A stretch of DNA of 23,620 nt from the IMG/VR virus record IMGVR_UViG_3300043778_000030, positions 1 to 23,620 of that record, one strand, 5' to 3'. The stretch is from a virus. Numbering within the stretch: the stretch's first letter is position 1; the number at the start of each line of letters is the position of its first letter. Of the stretch, positions 1-7,157 are shown one piece after another. The notes below the pieces were generated by a model. It was given only the letters and a program-made list of their open reading frames with translations, was not told where the DNA came from and ran no database searches. A program made the position numbers and the translations under genes.

Positions 1-190
1 GCTCGGCTCGGCAGCCTAGACACAACCTGTAGCGGTTTATCTTTCCACACCACAAGCGCGCTTTGCGCTAGACATCACGGCGCGCGCAGAGTACATTCCG
101 CACCGCTGACTCGGGAGTGAGACCGGGGACTGTCTAAGCGCTCACTCGCAAGATTTTTCTCCCCTCACTCCCGACCTCGGCCCGTATGTT
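1..190. other. non-coding leader before the replication gene
   Basis: I see no convincing coding sequence here. The stretch contains an 11-bp inverted repeat (listed separately) and two further CTCACT elements. A very short ATG reading frame at 186 ends after two codons. I cannot identify a tRNA, a clear promoter or a terminator. It probably carries regulatory DNA for the replication genes downstream. Confidence 0.5.
111..174. repeat. 11-bp perfect inverted repeat upstream of replication gene
   Basis: TCGGGAGTGAG at 111-121 is the exact reverse complement of CTCACTCCCGA at 164-174, with 42 nt between the arms. A further CTCACTC lies at 141-147. The long spacer argues against a simple terminator hairpin. 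Paired operator half-sites or an origin-associated element are possible. It ends about 17 nt before the first possible start codon of the DUF1376-type gene. Confidence 0.5.
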
Positions 191-1024
191 TTGAGGGGGC
201 GGGCCATCGAGTTTTATAAAAAGAATCCAGCTCACTATGCAGGCGCAACGCGAGGGCTTTCCTTCGCCGAGCATGGTGCCTACAACCTACTCTTAGACCA
301 CCTGTACCTCACCGAAATACCTCTACCTCCGCGCTTAAAAGTGATTTACAAGTTGATTGGAGCCGTCACTGCCCAAGATCGTAAGGATATTCAATATGTC
401 CTCCGCAGATTCTTCCAAAAAACTGACAAAGGGTATACTCAAAAGCGGTTCGAGAAAGAGTTAACCTTTGTCAATTCAAGGCGTTGGACAGCACGTGAGA
501 ATGGTAAGAAGGGAGGGAGACCGCCAAAGAAAAGGAAACCCACAGAAACCCAGTCGGTTTCCAACGCGAAACCCACAGAAACCAATGTCGGTTTTTCTGG
601 GTTCCTACGCGCGCGTGAGAACCCACAGAAACCAGACTCTTCAGACTCTTCAGACTCTGTGCCCCAACTTAAAATTATGCAAGTACTTGGTATTTCTCTC
701 TCTCTGTTTCAAGACTTTCGGAAAGTGCGAGAGAGCACCCACCACCCCATAGTTTCAGGCGCGGAGGATTTGATCTTCAAAGAACTTCTACGGTTCCAAG
801 AGCAAGGGGAAAATCCCGTCGAAGTTTTGGAGCAGGCGGTGCGAACCGGGTCATGGATGTTGTATCCAGTTAAAAATCAAAACGGAAACGGGAAAGGGAG
901 GGCGCATGAAAGTCATCAAGAGAGACGATCAAAGTCAACAGCAACGGCAATCGAAACAGTTCTGGGACGTTTTGAAGAAACACCTCGCGATATTCGGAGA
1001 GCACTACCGCCAGCCGATAAGTGA
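191..1024 (+). CDS. DUF1376 (YdaU-like) phage replication protein
   Basis: The N-terminus matches the DUF1376 pattern: EFYKKNPAHYAG, then LSFAEHGAYNLLLDHLYLTE-PLP at about residues 23-46. This family is common next to helicase loaders in phage replication modules and is thought to act in replication initiation. Residues about 108-155 are a low-complexity linker with KPTE, ENPQKP and SSD repeats, encoded by iteron-like DNA. The C-terminal half resembles no family I can name. TTG at 191 is the only ordinary start, but it has no Shine-Dalgarno sequence. GAGGGGG at 193-199 sits 6 nt before ATC at 206, and starting there would give a family-typical N-terminus, M/I-EFYKKN. The true start is therefore uncertain. 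The 3' end overlaps the next gene by 119 nt. Confidence 0.8.
   Translation: MRGRAIEFYKKNPAHYAGATRGLSFAEHGAYNLLLDHLYLTEIPLPPRLKVIYKLIGAVTAQDRKDIQYVLRRFFQKTDKGYTQKRFEKELTFVNSRRWTARENGKKGGRPPKKRKPTETQSVSNAKPTETNVGFSGFLRARENPQKPDSSDSSDSVPQLKIMQVLGISLSLFQDFRKVRESTHHPIVSGAEDLIFKELLRFQEQGENPVEVLEQAVRTGSWMLYPVKNQNGNGKGRAHESHQERRSKSTATAIETVLGRFEETPRDIRRALPPADK
535..658 (+). repeat. iteron-like repeats inside the replication gene (candidate origin)
   Basis: Three direct copies of AACCCACAGAAACC lie at 537-550, 570-583 and 620-633. The first two belong to an imperfect 33-bp tandem unit, in which each copy is followed by GTCGGTTT. An imperfect inverted version, GGTTTTTCTGGGTTCC, lies at 590-605. Next come three units of CAGACTCTT (633-641, 642-650, and a partial copy at 651-658), then a locally AT-richer stretch around 667-712. 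Iterons inside an initiator gene followed by AT-rich DNA is the arrangement of the lambda origin within gene O. An origin role here is inference. Confidence 0.55.
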
Positions 1025-1418
1025 ACTTTCTGTGATGGCCTACGCGGAAGACCTTGTGTCACTCACGCCAGAGCAACTGGACGCAGCATGTGTGAAGGCG
1101 CGTCAGACTTCTGAGTTCATGCCAGTGTCGGCGGCGATTCTTAGAGCGCATAGCGAGCTGGAAGCGGCGAGGCGCTCGGAAGTGGATCGAAGTCAATATC
1201 TCGGTCCCGCACTTCAATGGGACGACAAACTTGAGCAGGAACGCTTAGAGCGCAAAGCGGAGTGGGAGCGACAACTCGCCAGTGGTGAAGTAAAGCAATC
1301 ACCAACTCCCGAACCTGTGAAGCCCCGACCCTTCGCAGCAACTCGTCACGCAAAATCATTTGAACAGCAAAAACAGGAACTCCGAGAGAAGGGATGGTTG
1401 AACGACAATGTACACTGA
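906..1418 (+). CDS. putative helicase-loader-like replication protein
   Basis: This 170-residue protein has the spacing seen in small phage helicase loaders: a Trp near residue 20 (FWDVLKKHLAIFG), then YAEDLVSLTPEQLDAACVKARQ, then FMPVSAAILRAHSE. The second half is a charged helix rich in Glu, Arg and Lys (about 100-160), probably a coiled coil. Its place directly after a DUF1376-type gene fits replication. ATG 906 has an excellent ribosome binding site (GGGAGG at about 896-902), so the 119-nt overlap with the upstream gene looks real. The specific family is not certain. A structural comparison with SPP1 gp39 or lambda P would be the test. Confidence 0.6.
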   Translation: MKVIKRDDQSQQQRQSKQFWDVLKKHLAIFGEHYRQPISELSVMAYAEDLVSLTPEQLDAACVKARQTSEFMPVSAAILRAHSELEAARRSEVDRSQYLGPALQWDDKLEQERLERKAEWERQLASGEVKQSPTPEPVKPRPFAATRHAKSFEQQKQELREKGWLNDNVH

Positions 1419-1647
1419 ACAACCGCCGATCCGCAGTTTAGTTGTCCCAATCGCGCGCGACATTTGCCCGTTAGTGATCGAGCGCGCATACAGCACGCTC
1501 GACACCGTTCGCGACGCCGAGGCGATTCGCGAAGTGTGCCGACTCGCGAGTCTTGTGCGGTATGTCCAGATGGGCCTAACACCCCACTGGGTTCCTCGCG
1601 AAGAGTTGGAACTCGCTCGCAAGTTGGCGCTCGCGACAGCGCCATGA
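1408..1647 (+). CDS. hypothetical protein, 79 aa
   Basis: I do not recognise this protein. It is small and mostly helical by appearance (IERAYSTLDTVRDAEAIREVCRLASLVRYVQ, then REELELARKLAL). It has no Cys cluster beyond two isolated Cys and no membrane segment. Its ATG lies inside the end of the preceding replication gene, an 11-nt overlap. Its TGA overlaps the ATG of the following helix-turn-helix gene (ATGA). This tight coupling supports a real gene translated with the replication and packaging genes. Confidence 0.65.
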   Translation: MYTEQPPIRSLVVPIARDICPLVIERAYSTLDTVRDAEAIREVCRLASLVRYVQMGLTPHWVPREELELARKLALATAP

Positions 1648-1799
1648 GAAAAGAAATTCACCGCGTACAACTCGATGAGCATTTGCGCCGCCGCGTCATC
1701 ACGTTGCGGTCGCAGGAAGTGCCCCACGCCATAATTGGTCAGCGGCTCGGCATCTCGCGCACGACCATTCAGAAAATTCTCGCGGAAGCCAAGCGATGA
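1644..1799 (+). CDS. small helix-turn-helix protein (candidate minimal TerS)
   Basis: A 51-residue protein starts at the ATGA junction at 1644. Longer upstream extensions of this frame run antiphase through the previous gene and are rejected. Residues about 18-48 read as a homeodomain-like helix-turn-helix: RRVITLRSQEVPHAIIGQRLGIS followed by RTTIQKILAEAK. The fold is typical of resolvase and small-terminase DNA-binding domains. The gene ends in an ATGA overlap with the large terminase, the classic position of a small terminase subunit. At 51 residues it lacks the oligomerisation region of known TerS proteins, so it could instead be a small regulator. Confidence 0.65.
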   Translation: MRKEIHRVQLDEHLRRRVITLRSQEVPHAIIGQRLGISRTTIQKILAEAKR

Positions 1800-3484
1800 A
1801 GTGGGAACTGCTCCCGATCCCGAAAGACGACGCGACCGCGTACCGCGACGCTGTGCGCCTGAACTCGCTCGGCAGTTTGTTTTTCTTCACGCACTTTGTT
1901 TTGAAAAAGCATCGCCTCGCGCGCCTTCACTGGTACATGTGCTCAACCCTGGAGACCGAAGACTTGCATCTCGTGTTCGAGATTCCTATGTCGCATTTCA
2001 AAACTACCTGCGGAGTCGAAGGGCTCTCGATGTGGTGGAGTTTGCCGTTCACAAATCGCGACGAGGATTTAATGGGCGGGCTCGGCTACGACGACGCATG
2101 GCTCGCGAAGATGCGCTCACTCCACGAGCAGAACTCGCGGACACTCATCACGCACGAGACGAGCGCGCGCGTCGTCGCGATGGGCAAAGCGATTGACGAT
2201 CACTACTTGCACAACGACATGTTCCGGTTTGTTTTCGCGGACGTGATCCCCACAAGTGACACGCTCTGGAATAATCACAGCAAGCTCCACGCGCGCGACC
2301 GCAACGCGCCAATGGACCTCACGACCGCGACGTACGAACTGCGCAGCGTCGGGCAAGCATTACAAGGCGTGCACGTTAAACAAATCATTAACGATGATAG
2401 CGTCGGCAAAGCGGCGCAAGACAACATGCTCCACGGCGACGGCTCAATCATGCTCGACACCTATCGCTGGTGGAAACAAACCACGACGCGCTTCGATCCC
2501 ATCGCGTTCACGAAGTCCGGCATTGGGCGCCAGTTGGTCATCGGGAATCGCTGGGGGCACGCGGACCTGAACAGCCTGATTCGCAAGAACCATCCCGAAT
2601 TTATTTTCGAAACGCACGACGCGGAGGGCGGGTGCTGTGAGTTGCATCCCGTCCACGGCGAGCCGATCTTTCCAGAAGAGTGGACGATGGAGCGCCTGCT
2701 CCACGAGAAGCAAACGCTTGAGCACGAGGGCAAGAGTTACGACTACGTACACTTCTATAGGAATAAAACCTCGTTGCCCGAGGACTGCCTATTCAAGCCG
2801 TCGTGGTTGCGCAAGTTCAAATTCAAAGAGGCGCGGCCTGATCTCGACAAAGAAGATTTGCGAAACTACCTGATGATCGAGCATGAGGTGTACGACAGCC
2901 TCGCGCTCGATGACTTGAACGTTGGCGTGTTGCACAAGCGATTGATCGTCACGCTCGCGGACGCGAAGAAACGCAAGCGACGCACCCACGTGATTCTCGC
3001 GGTCGGCTACGATAGCGAGAAAGACAGAATCTATTTGCTCTCAGTGTGGAGCGAGAAAGTTCCGTACGGCGATTTGATGGATAAGATTTACAAAGAGGCT
3101 GCGCGCTGGGGGCTGAAAGAATTTTATCTCGCGCCCGACGCAGCAGCGAACATGAAGTTTTATCTGGACGAGCGCAACCGTCGCGACAAGACGCGCGCGC
3201 TCGACGTGCTCCCGCTGGACAGCGACGATTCGGAAAACGGGCAGAGCAACCGCATCGAGGGCCTACAAACGCTTTTGAAAGACGCGAAGCTCTGGTGTCA
3301 CCCGAGCCACAAAGAATTTTTCGCGGAGTACGACGCTTACCCGGCTGGAGCAATCGACGTGCTCGATACGCTCGGGGGTTCCGTGAAGACACTCGAAAAC
3401 ATTCGCCGTCGTGAAATGTCCGAATGGGTACTCGCGCAGCAACGCGCGTTTCAATCTCGCAATTCGGGTGCCAGCGGTTACTGA
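1796..3484 (+). CDS. terL: terminase large subunit (ATPase and nuclease)
   Basis: This is the packaging motor protein that pumps and cuts phage DNA at the portal. The ATPase half has a degenerate Walker A, IPMSHFKTT (residues 63-71, with K69-T70), in place of the usual G-rich loop. It also has a Walker B-like QIINDD (196-201) and the coupling-motif region VIGNRWGHADL (248-258), which matches the TRWHxxDL pattern of terminases. A linker with FPEEW follows at 292-296. The RNase H-like nuclease half contains VTLADAKK (D389), HVILAVGYD and AIDVLDTLG (D521, D524). The central acidic position seems replaced within FYLAPDAA. The length of 562 aa is normal. The start overlaps the preceding stop as ATGA. 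Confidence 0.9.
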   Translation: MKWELLPIPKDDATAYRDAVRLNSLGSLFFFTHFVLKKHRLARLHWYMCSTLETEDLHLVFEIPMSHFKTTCGVEGLSMWWSLPFTNRDEDLMGGLGYDDAWLAKMRSLHEQNSRTLITHETSARVVAMGKAIDDHYLHNDMFRFVFADVIPTSDTLWNNHSKLHARDRNAPMDLTTATYELRSVGQALQGVHVKQIINDDSVGKAAQDNMLHGDGSIMLDTYRWWKQTTTRFDPIAFTKSGIGRQLVIGNRWGHADLNSLIRKNHPEFIFETHDAEGGCCELHPVHGEPIFPEEWTMERLLHEKQTLEHEGKSYDYVHFYRNKTSLPEDCLFKPSWLRKFKFKEARPDLDKEDLRNYLMIEHEVYDSLALDDLNVGVLHKRLIVTLADAKKRKRRTHVILAVGYDSEKDRIYLLSVWSEKVPYGDLMDKIYKEAARWGLKEFYLAPDAAANMKFYLDERNRRDKTRALDVLPLDSDDSENGQSNRIEGLQTLLKDAKLWCHPSHKEFFAEYDAYPAGAIDVLDTLGGSVKTLENIRRREMSEWVLAQQRAFQSRNSGASGY

Positions 3485-3485
3485 G

Positions 3486-3503
3486 TTGTGCTATTCTCCC
3501 GCG
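3486..3503 (+). promoter_or_regulatory. promoter-like site before portal gene (P1)
   Basis: TTGTGC-TATTCT (3486-3497) matches the four-site pattern YTG-N-S-S-TAY-N-N-T found also at 6432, 19525 and 22404. The TG-C-TATTCT arrangement also fits an extended -10 element. Transcription would begin about 7 nt downstream, at or next to ATG 3505. That ATG has no Shine-Dalgarno sequence, so the message would be leaderless. This is inferred from sequence only. Confidence 0.45.
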
Positions 3504-3504
3504 C

Positions 3505-5583
3505 ATGGCGACCGCAGTCCCCACGCAACTCCCGCAGATCGCGCCCGCGCAACCCGCTGAGCCGCCGAAGCCGAAACTTTCCTACCGCGCGACTCGGGAC
3601 TTCGAGATGCGCTCTACGACGTTCGGCGAATCCGTCGATGAAGATATTTGCAAGTGGGTGTGGGAGCAGATCGACGTACGCCAGAAACAGCTTGAGAATC
3701 GGCACAAGCACAAAGTTCCCGAGTGGCGGAGGCTCGCGAGCGGCAAGCCGCGCGACGAAAATAAGAGTTGGCCGTTTGAGAACTGTTCAAACCTAGTACA
3801 CCCGATCATCGGAGAATCTTCTGATGAACTTTCCGCGCGCGTATTGCAGCTCATTTGGGCCACCGCCCCGATAATTAAATACAGCTACTTCATGCATACG
3901 AAGGAAGCGATCCAGGCGCATCTCAACGCAACAAAATCGCGTCTACTTGAACAGTTTATCGACTACGTGGCCTACGAGCCGAACGAACTCGACTTGTATC
4001 GCATAGAAAATTTATGGTTTCACGACAGCACCGACCTCGGAACCGCGTGGGTGTGCGTCGCGCCTGAGAAGCGCGTCGAAGCGATTCACATCGGCTATCG
4101 CGAGAAGAACGGGCGCAAGGGCGACGAGTTTGAAAACTCCGTGCTGTACGAAGGCCCGAAAGTAATCAACTTGCGCGACGAGGATGTCGGCTACGATCCC
4201 GACGCGAACACGCCAGAAGAGTCCACGATCATGTACCGGCGCTGCTCGCTCAACCGGCGCGACTTGCAAGAGCGCGTTTTCTTCGGGCACTACAAAAAAA
4301 CGCAAGTAGAAAAAATTCTCAACAAGCCTGACCGCTACGGGCCGGGCGAAGTGCGCAAACGGGAGAACGCGCGCAAGGGTGTCGTCGCGACCGAGGATCG
4401 CATTCTCGCGGAGTGGGATATTTTCGAGTGCTATTTTTACTGGTACGTGGGCAAGCGCAAATACCGGCTCATCGCGTGGTTCCACAAAGAAACAAAAACC
4501 ATGCTCAATCAGGTTTTCAACTTCATCCCTGAAAATCAGATTCCTCTGATTCGCACGCGACTCTCGCTTGGCGAACACGGCATGAACGGGCGGGGCTTCG
4601 CGGACATGGGCAGTTACTTCCAAGACGAAATCTCCACGGCGAAGAATATGCGCAACGACGCGACTACGTGGATGATGCTCGGACTAAATCGCCTGTCTCC
4701 GCATAATCGCAACATCGACAAGAACATGAAAGTGTTTCCCGGCGCGACACTCCCGTTCGGAACAGGTGAGTTTGAGCATTACGCAGTCGGCAATGTAGAT
4801 GCTGGTCAACTATCCATGCAGAACGAAGCGGCCATGATTCAGCAAGCGCGCGAGAGGTTCGGCGTCGGGCCTCCCGTTGGAGGCGCAGGTGCGGGCACGA
4901 CAAACAAGAAAGGCCAGTTCGGGAGCATGGGAACGATGGCGGTGTTGCAAGAGTCGAACTCGCGCAACAATCACCGCACATCGGACTTCCGGCATTCGCA
5001 CGTGAAGCTCATCGGACTTTTGACGGACATGTACGGGGCGCTCGGGCTCGGGCGCAAAGGCTCACTGTTCGGACTCGATGACAAACTTCTCGATGAGGCG
5101 CTATCGGATTTTCTGGAGCGCAAGGTGCGCATTCCGATTCGCGCGGCGACGGCGAGCGCGAACAAAGAAATCACGAAGCAAAACGAAATCCTGCTCAATC
5201 AGGCGCTCGACGGATACATCAAGGCCATGTCCAGCGCGATACAGGCGCTCGCGAACGAAGGACTGCCGCCGTATTACCGCAAGTGGCTCAGAGAACAAAC
5301 AATTGGTAAAGTGCATCTTATGCAACAGATAGTGAGGGACTTCCAACTCTCAGATAGTCCGACCGAATTTGTTCCGAACGTGGAATTTCCTCCAGACCAA
5401 CCGCCTCCGCAGCAACCGCCTCCGCAAAGGTCACAGCAGCCACCAAACCCTTCCGTTATGCCGATGCGCGGAGTACAATCTCCGGCAGTTCCCGCAACAC
5501 CGGGAGGTTCCCCGCAAGATGCTCTCGCGACTATTTTGGGACAAGGTGGACAAGGCGGGCCCGGTTCCGGCCCACAAGCCTGA
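3505..5583 (+). CDS. portal protein (SU10/P22-like)
   Basis: This is the dodecameric vertex channel through which DNA is packaged and released. From ATG 3505 it is 692 aa. The in-frame ATG at 3424 would overlap the terminase by 61 nt and add an unlikely N-terminus. Residues 89-100, WPFENCSNLVHP, match the conserved (W)PxxxxSN-hxxP block of SU10-like portals. Long alpha/beta core regions follow: YREKNGRKGDE, FNFIPENQIPLIRT, and a helical segment around QQARERFGVGPPVGGAG. The C-terminus is Pro/Gln-rich (PPPQQPPPQ), then Gly-rich. The gene follows terL directly. Its last 65 nt also encode the start of an HNH endonuclease, so the natural C-terminus may have been changed by that insertion. Confidence 0.85.
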   Translation: MATAVPTQLPQIAPAQPAEPPKPKLSYRATRDFEMRSTTFGESVDEDICKWVWEQIDVRQKQLENRHKHKVPEWRRLASGKPRDENKSWPFENCSNLVHPIIGESSDELSARVLQLIWATAPIIKYSYFMHTKEAIQAHLNATKSRLLEQFIDYVAYEPNELDLYRIENLWFHDSTDLGTAWVCVAPEKRVEAIHIGYREKNGRKGDEFENSVLYEGPKVINLRDEDVGYDPDANTPEESTIMYRRCSLNRRDLQERVFFGHYKKTQVEKILNKPDRYGPGEVRKRENARKGVVATEDRILAEWDIFECYFYWYVGKRKYRLIAWFHKETKTMLNQVFNFIPENQIPLIRTRLSLGEHGMNGRGFADMGSYFQDEISTAKNMRNDATTWMMLGLNRLSPHNRNIDKNMKVFPGATLPFGTGEFEHYAVGNVDAGQLSMQNEAAMIQQARERFGVGPPVGGAGAGTTNKKGQFGSMGTMAVLQESNSRNNHRTSDFRHSHVKLIGLLTDMYGALGLGRKGSLFGLDDKLLDEALSDFLERKVRIPIRAATASANKEITKQNEILLNQALDGYIKAMSSAIQALANEGLPPYYRKWLREQTIGKVHLMQQIVRDFQLSDSPTEFVPNVEFPPDQPPPQQPPPQRSQQPPNPSVMPMRGVQSPAVPATPGGSPQDALATILGQGGQGGPGSGPQA

Positions 5584-6139
5584 ACTGGGGCCGTGTTGGG
5601 TTTGGACCGGATGCAAGAACAAATTAGGCTACGGACGAATGGCTTTTTTCGTACGGAACGAACGACGCACGATTCACATCTTAGCCCACCGCTTCGCGTA
5701 CGTGTTTCTCATTGGCGAAATCCCTAATCAATTCCCCGACCTAGATCATCTCTGCTGGAATCCGTCATGTGTGAATCCCTCGCATTTAGAGCCAGTGACA
5801 CACCAAGTCAATTCGCAACGGGGCAAGACGGGCAGAAAACTCTATTGCAAGCGAGGGCATCCGTTGTCTGGTAAGAATCTGGTTCTGCGTCAAGGCTGGA
5901 GAGCGTGTAGAGAGTGCGAGAGAATGCGTGATCGCGAGAGGCTGGAATCACGCCAATGGCGCAACCTACCGTATCACAAGAGACTAAGAATGCGTTTCTT
6001 GCAGCGCATGAGGAGACAGCGTGCCCAAAAGAAGGCAGCAGCAACACGCGGACTCAGTTCGATGGCCGCAACTGTTCGCGAACACGGAAGTGGCCGACGC
6101 ACTTGTGCAGACCCCTGGCTTCCGTACGCTGCTAGCTGA
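5519..6139 (+). CDS. HNH homing endonuclease 1 (HNH_3 type)
   Basis: A 206-residue free-standing nuclease, read from ATG 5519 with GGGAGG at about 5502-5507. Residues 26-29, CWVW, start the core. LDHLCWNPSCVNPSHLEPV follows at 75-93, with H77, N86 and H89 as the HNH residues and C79/C84 as likely zinc ligands; N98 lies in HQVN. A second Cys cluster, CKRGHPLSGKN then CRECE (110-133), is typical of this family. The first 65 nt lie within the portal gene, and the last 119 nt overlap the next gene in another frame. The last 40 or so residues are therefore Arg-rich read-through without family character. It probably arrived as a mobile element. Confidence 0.85.
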   Translation: MLSRLFWDKVDKAGPVPAHKPELGPCWVWTGCKNKLGYGRMAFFVRNERRTIHILAHRFAYVFLIGEIPNQFPDLDHLCWNPSCVNPSHLEPVTHQVNSQRGKTGRKLYCKRGHPLSGKNLVLRQGWRACRECERMRDRERLESRQWRNLPYHKRLRMRFLQRMRRQRAQKKAAATRGLSSMAATVREHGSGRRTCADPWLPYAAS

Positions 6140-6293
6140 CCTCGAAATATTGCGCGAGGCGTTAGAGTACGACGTGATACATACGACGCCGAACATGGAG
6201 CTTACAAATTTCTTTAGGGGCCAGATCGCGATACTTGAACGCCTGCGCGACTTGCCCGAAGAGTTGGCCGAGTGGAAGAAAGAGCACCGATGA
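6021..6293 (+). CDS. hypothetical protein, 90 aa
   Basis: I do not recognise this protein. The start is GTG 6021 with a strong AGGAG at 6011-6015. Residues about 25-90 look mainly helical and acidic (VADALVQTPGFRTLLADLEILREALEYDV, then QIAILERLRDLPEELAEWKKEHR), suggesting an oligomerising helical bundle. Small genes between portal and scaffold are usual in phage head modules. The first 119 nt overlap the 3' end of the HNH gene, and the TGA overlaps the next ATG. It was probably the original neighbour of the portal gene before the HNH insertion. Confidence 0.7.
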   Translation: MPKRRQQQHADSVRWPQLFANTEVADALVQTPGFRTLLADLEILREALEYDVIHTTPNMELTNFFRGQIAILERLRDLPEELAEWKKEHR

Positions 6294-6496
6294 TGACAAC
6301 CGTGCCGCGAAATCGCAAAGAGCGAATCGGTTTGCGGCTCGCAAACGGCTCGTGCTACGTGGTCACACTGGACAGTTGGAAAAAATTTCTTGTACGTCTT
6401 GAAAATAATCTCTTGACAAGTACCGGGACTATTGGCCTACACTCCCCGTCCAGAGGGTCCGGTACTCATGGGCTGGTTCGACAAGCACAAACCTGA
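6290..6496 (+). CDS. hypothetical protein, 68 aa
   Basis: A small basic protein from ATG 6290 (ATGATG, overlapping the preceding TGA). The first 45 residues look like a folded protein (KERIGLRLANGSCYVVTLDSWKKFLVRLE). The last 20 or so are Ser/Gly-rich and are encoded by DNA that also holds a promoter-like site and the beginning of the scaffold gene, which it overlaps by 29 nt. The function is unknown. Its position suggests a head-module accessory protein. An upstream extension of this frame to 6272 is less likely because of the ATGA coupling. Confidence 0.55.
   Translation: MMTTVPRNRKERIGLRLANGSCYVVTLDSWKKFLVRLENNLLTSTGTIGLHSPSRGSGTHGLVRQAQT
6413..6448 (+). promoter_or_regulatory. promoter-like site before scaffold gene (P2)
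   Basis: A perfect TTGACA lies at 6413-6418, and TTGGCC-TACACT at 6432-6443 matches the window's YTG-N-S-S-TAY-N-N-T pattern. The spacer between TTGACA and TACACT is 19 nt, longer than ideal. The element GTACCGGGACT (6420-6430) is repeated exactly at 22395-22405, next to another site of the set. The predicted start near 6450 leaves a short leader with AGAGGG before ATG 6468. This would boost the scaffold and capsid genes. Confidence 0.5.
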
Positions 6497-7157
6497 CGCG
6501 ACGAAAACTCCCGAAGAGCAAAGCAAAGCGGAGATGGACGAGCTTGTGAATCGTTTCAGCGCCGCCGTCGATGAGCGCGTGAAGCCGTTGCGCGAGACAG
6601 TCGAAAAACTTCAGACCGATTGGGACACGATCAAAACCGAAGCGACGAAACCTCCCGCCGCCGACGCGACTCCGCGAAACGCGGACGGAACACCTCGCGA
6701 ATTGACTCCCGAAGAGAAGCAGCGCAACACCCAGCAAGCGACCCTCGGAGTTGCGATTCTTACCAACGCGCGATTGACCGAGCGCGAAGTCCTTGACGAA
6801 CTGTCCAGCGACTGGACGCACCTCATCCCTGAGATTCGCGGAATCTTCGCGAACACGCCGATGGAGCAGAAGGGCCGAGGCGACTACTCGCAGTATTGCC
6901 GCAACTGCGTTGACCTCGTGATCGCGCGAGAGGCGCGCAAGTCCGGCTTGCGTTACAACCGCGAGAACCAAACTTTCTTTCTCGAAGACAAGAGCACCAG
7001 CGCGACGCGCGAAGACAGCGTGCTCTCTGACCCGGCGCTCGCGTGGCGGCAAGAGACACCCAACGGCGTGCGTGTGATGAGCGCGCAAGAGCAACTGGAA
7101 AAACTCGGCATTGATCCCGCGAAGTTTGCGGAGAGCGTGAAGAAAGGCGTGGTATGA
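6468..7157 (+). CDS. putative scaffold / head assembly protein
   Basis: This 229-residue protein starts at ATG 6468 (MGWFDKHKPD), with AGAGGG about 10 nt upstream. It is highly charged. A probable N-terminal coiled coil (about 15-60, with KAEMDELVNRFSAAVDERVKPLRETVEKLQ) is followed by a Pro/Ala linker and an Ala/Glu/Arg-rich helical region. The C-terminus, EQLEKLGIDPAKFAESVKKG, resembles the short helix with which scaffolds bind capsid protein. Its place between portal and major capsid genes is typical for a scaffold. There is no sequence-level match I can name, so the call rests on position and composition. Confidence 0.55.
   Translation: MGWFDKHKPDATKTPEEQSKAEMDELVNRFSAAVDERVKPLRETVEKLQTDWDTIKTEATKPPAADATPRNADGTPRELTPEEKQRNTQQATLGVAILTNARLTEREVLDELSSDWTHLIPEIRGIFANTPMEQKGRGDYSQYCRNCVDLVIAREARKSGLRYNRENQTFFLEDKSTSATREDSVLSDPALAWRQETPNGVRVMSAQEQLEKLGIDPAKFAESVKKGVV

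Noticed and set aside
55-69. AGCGC-GCTTT-GCGCT hairpin in the leader
   Set aside because: A five-bp stem with no following T-run is too weak for a terminator and likely by chance in GC-rich DNA.
468-752. Plus-strand frame of 94 codons inside the DUF1376-type gene
   Set aside because: It reads the iteron-like repeats in another frame and has no ribosome binding site or domain character.
4012-4623. Minus-strand frame of 203 codons opposite the portal gene
   Set aside because: Antisense open frames are expected from the strong GC codon bias. The residues mirror portal codons and show no family pattern.
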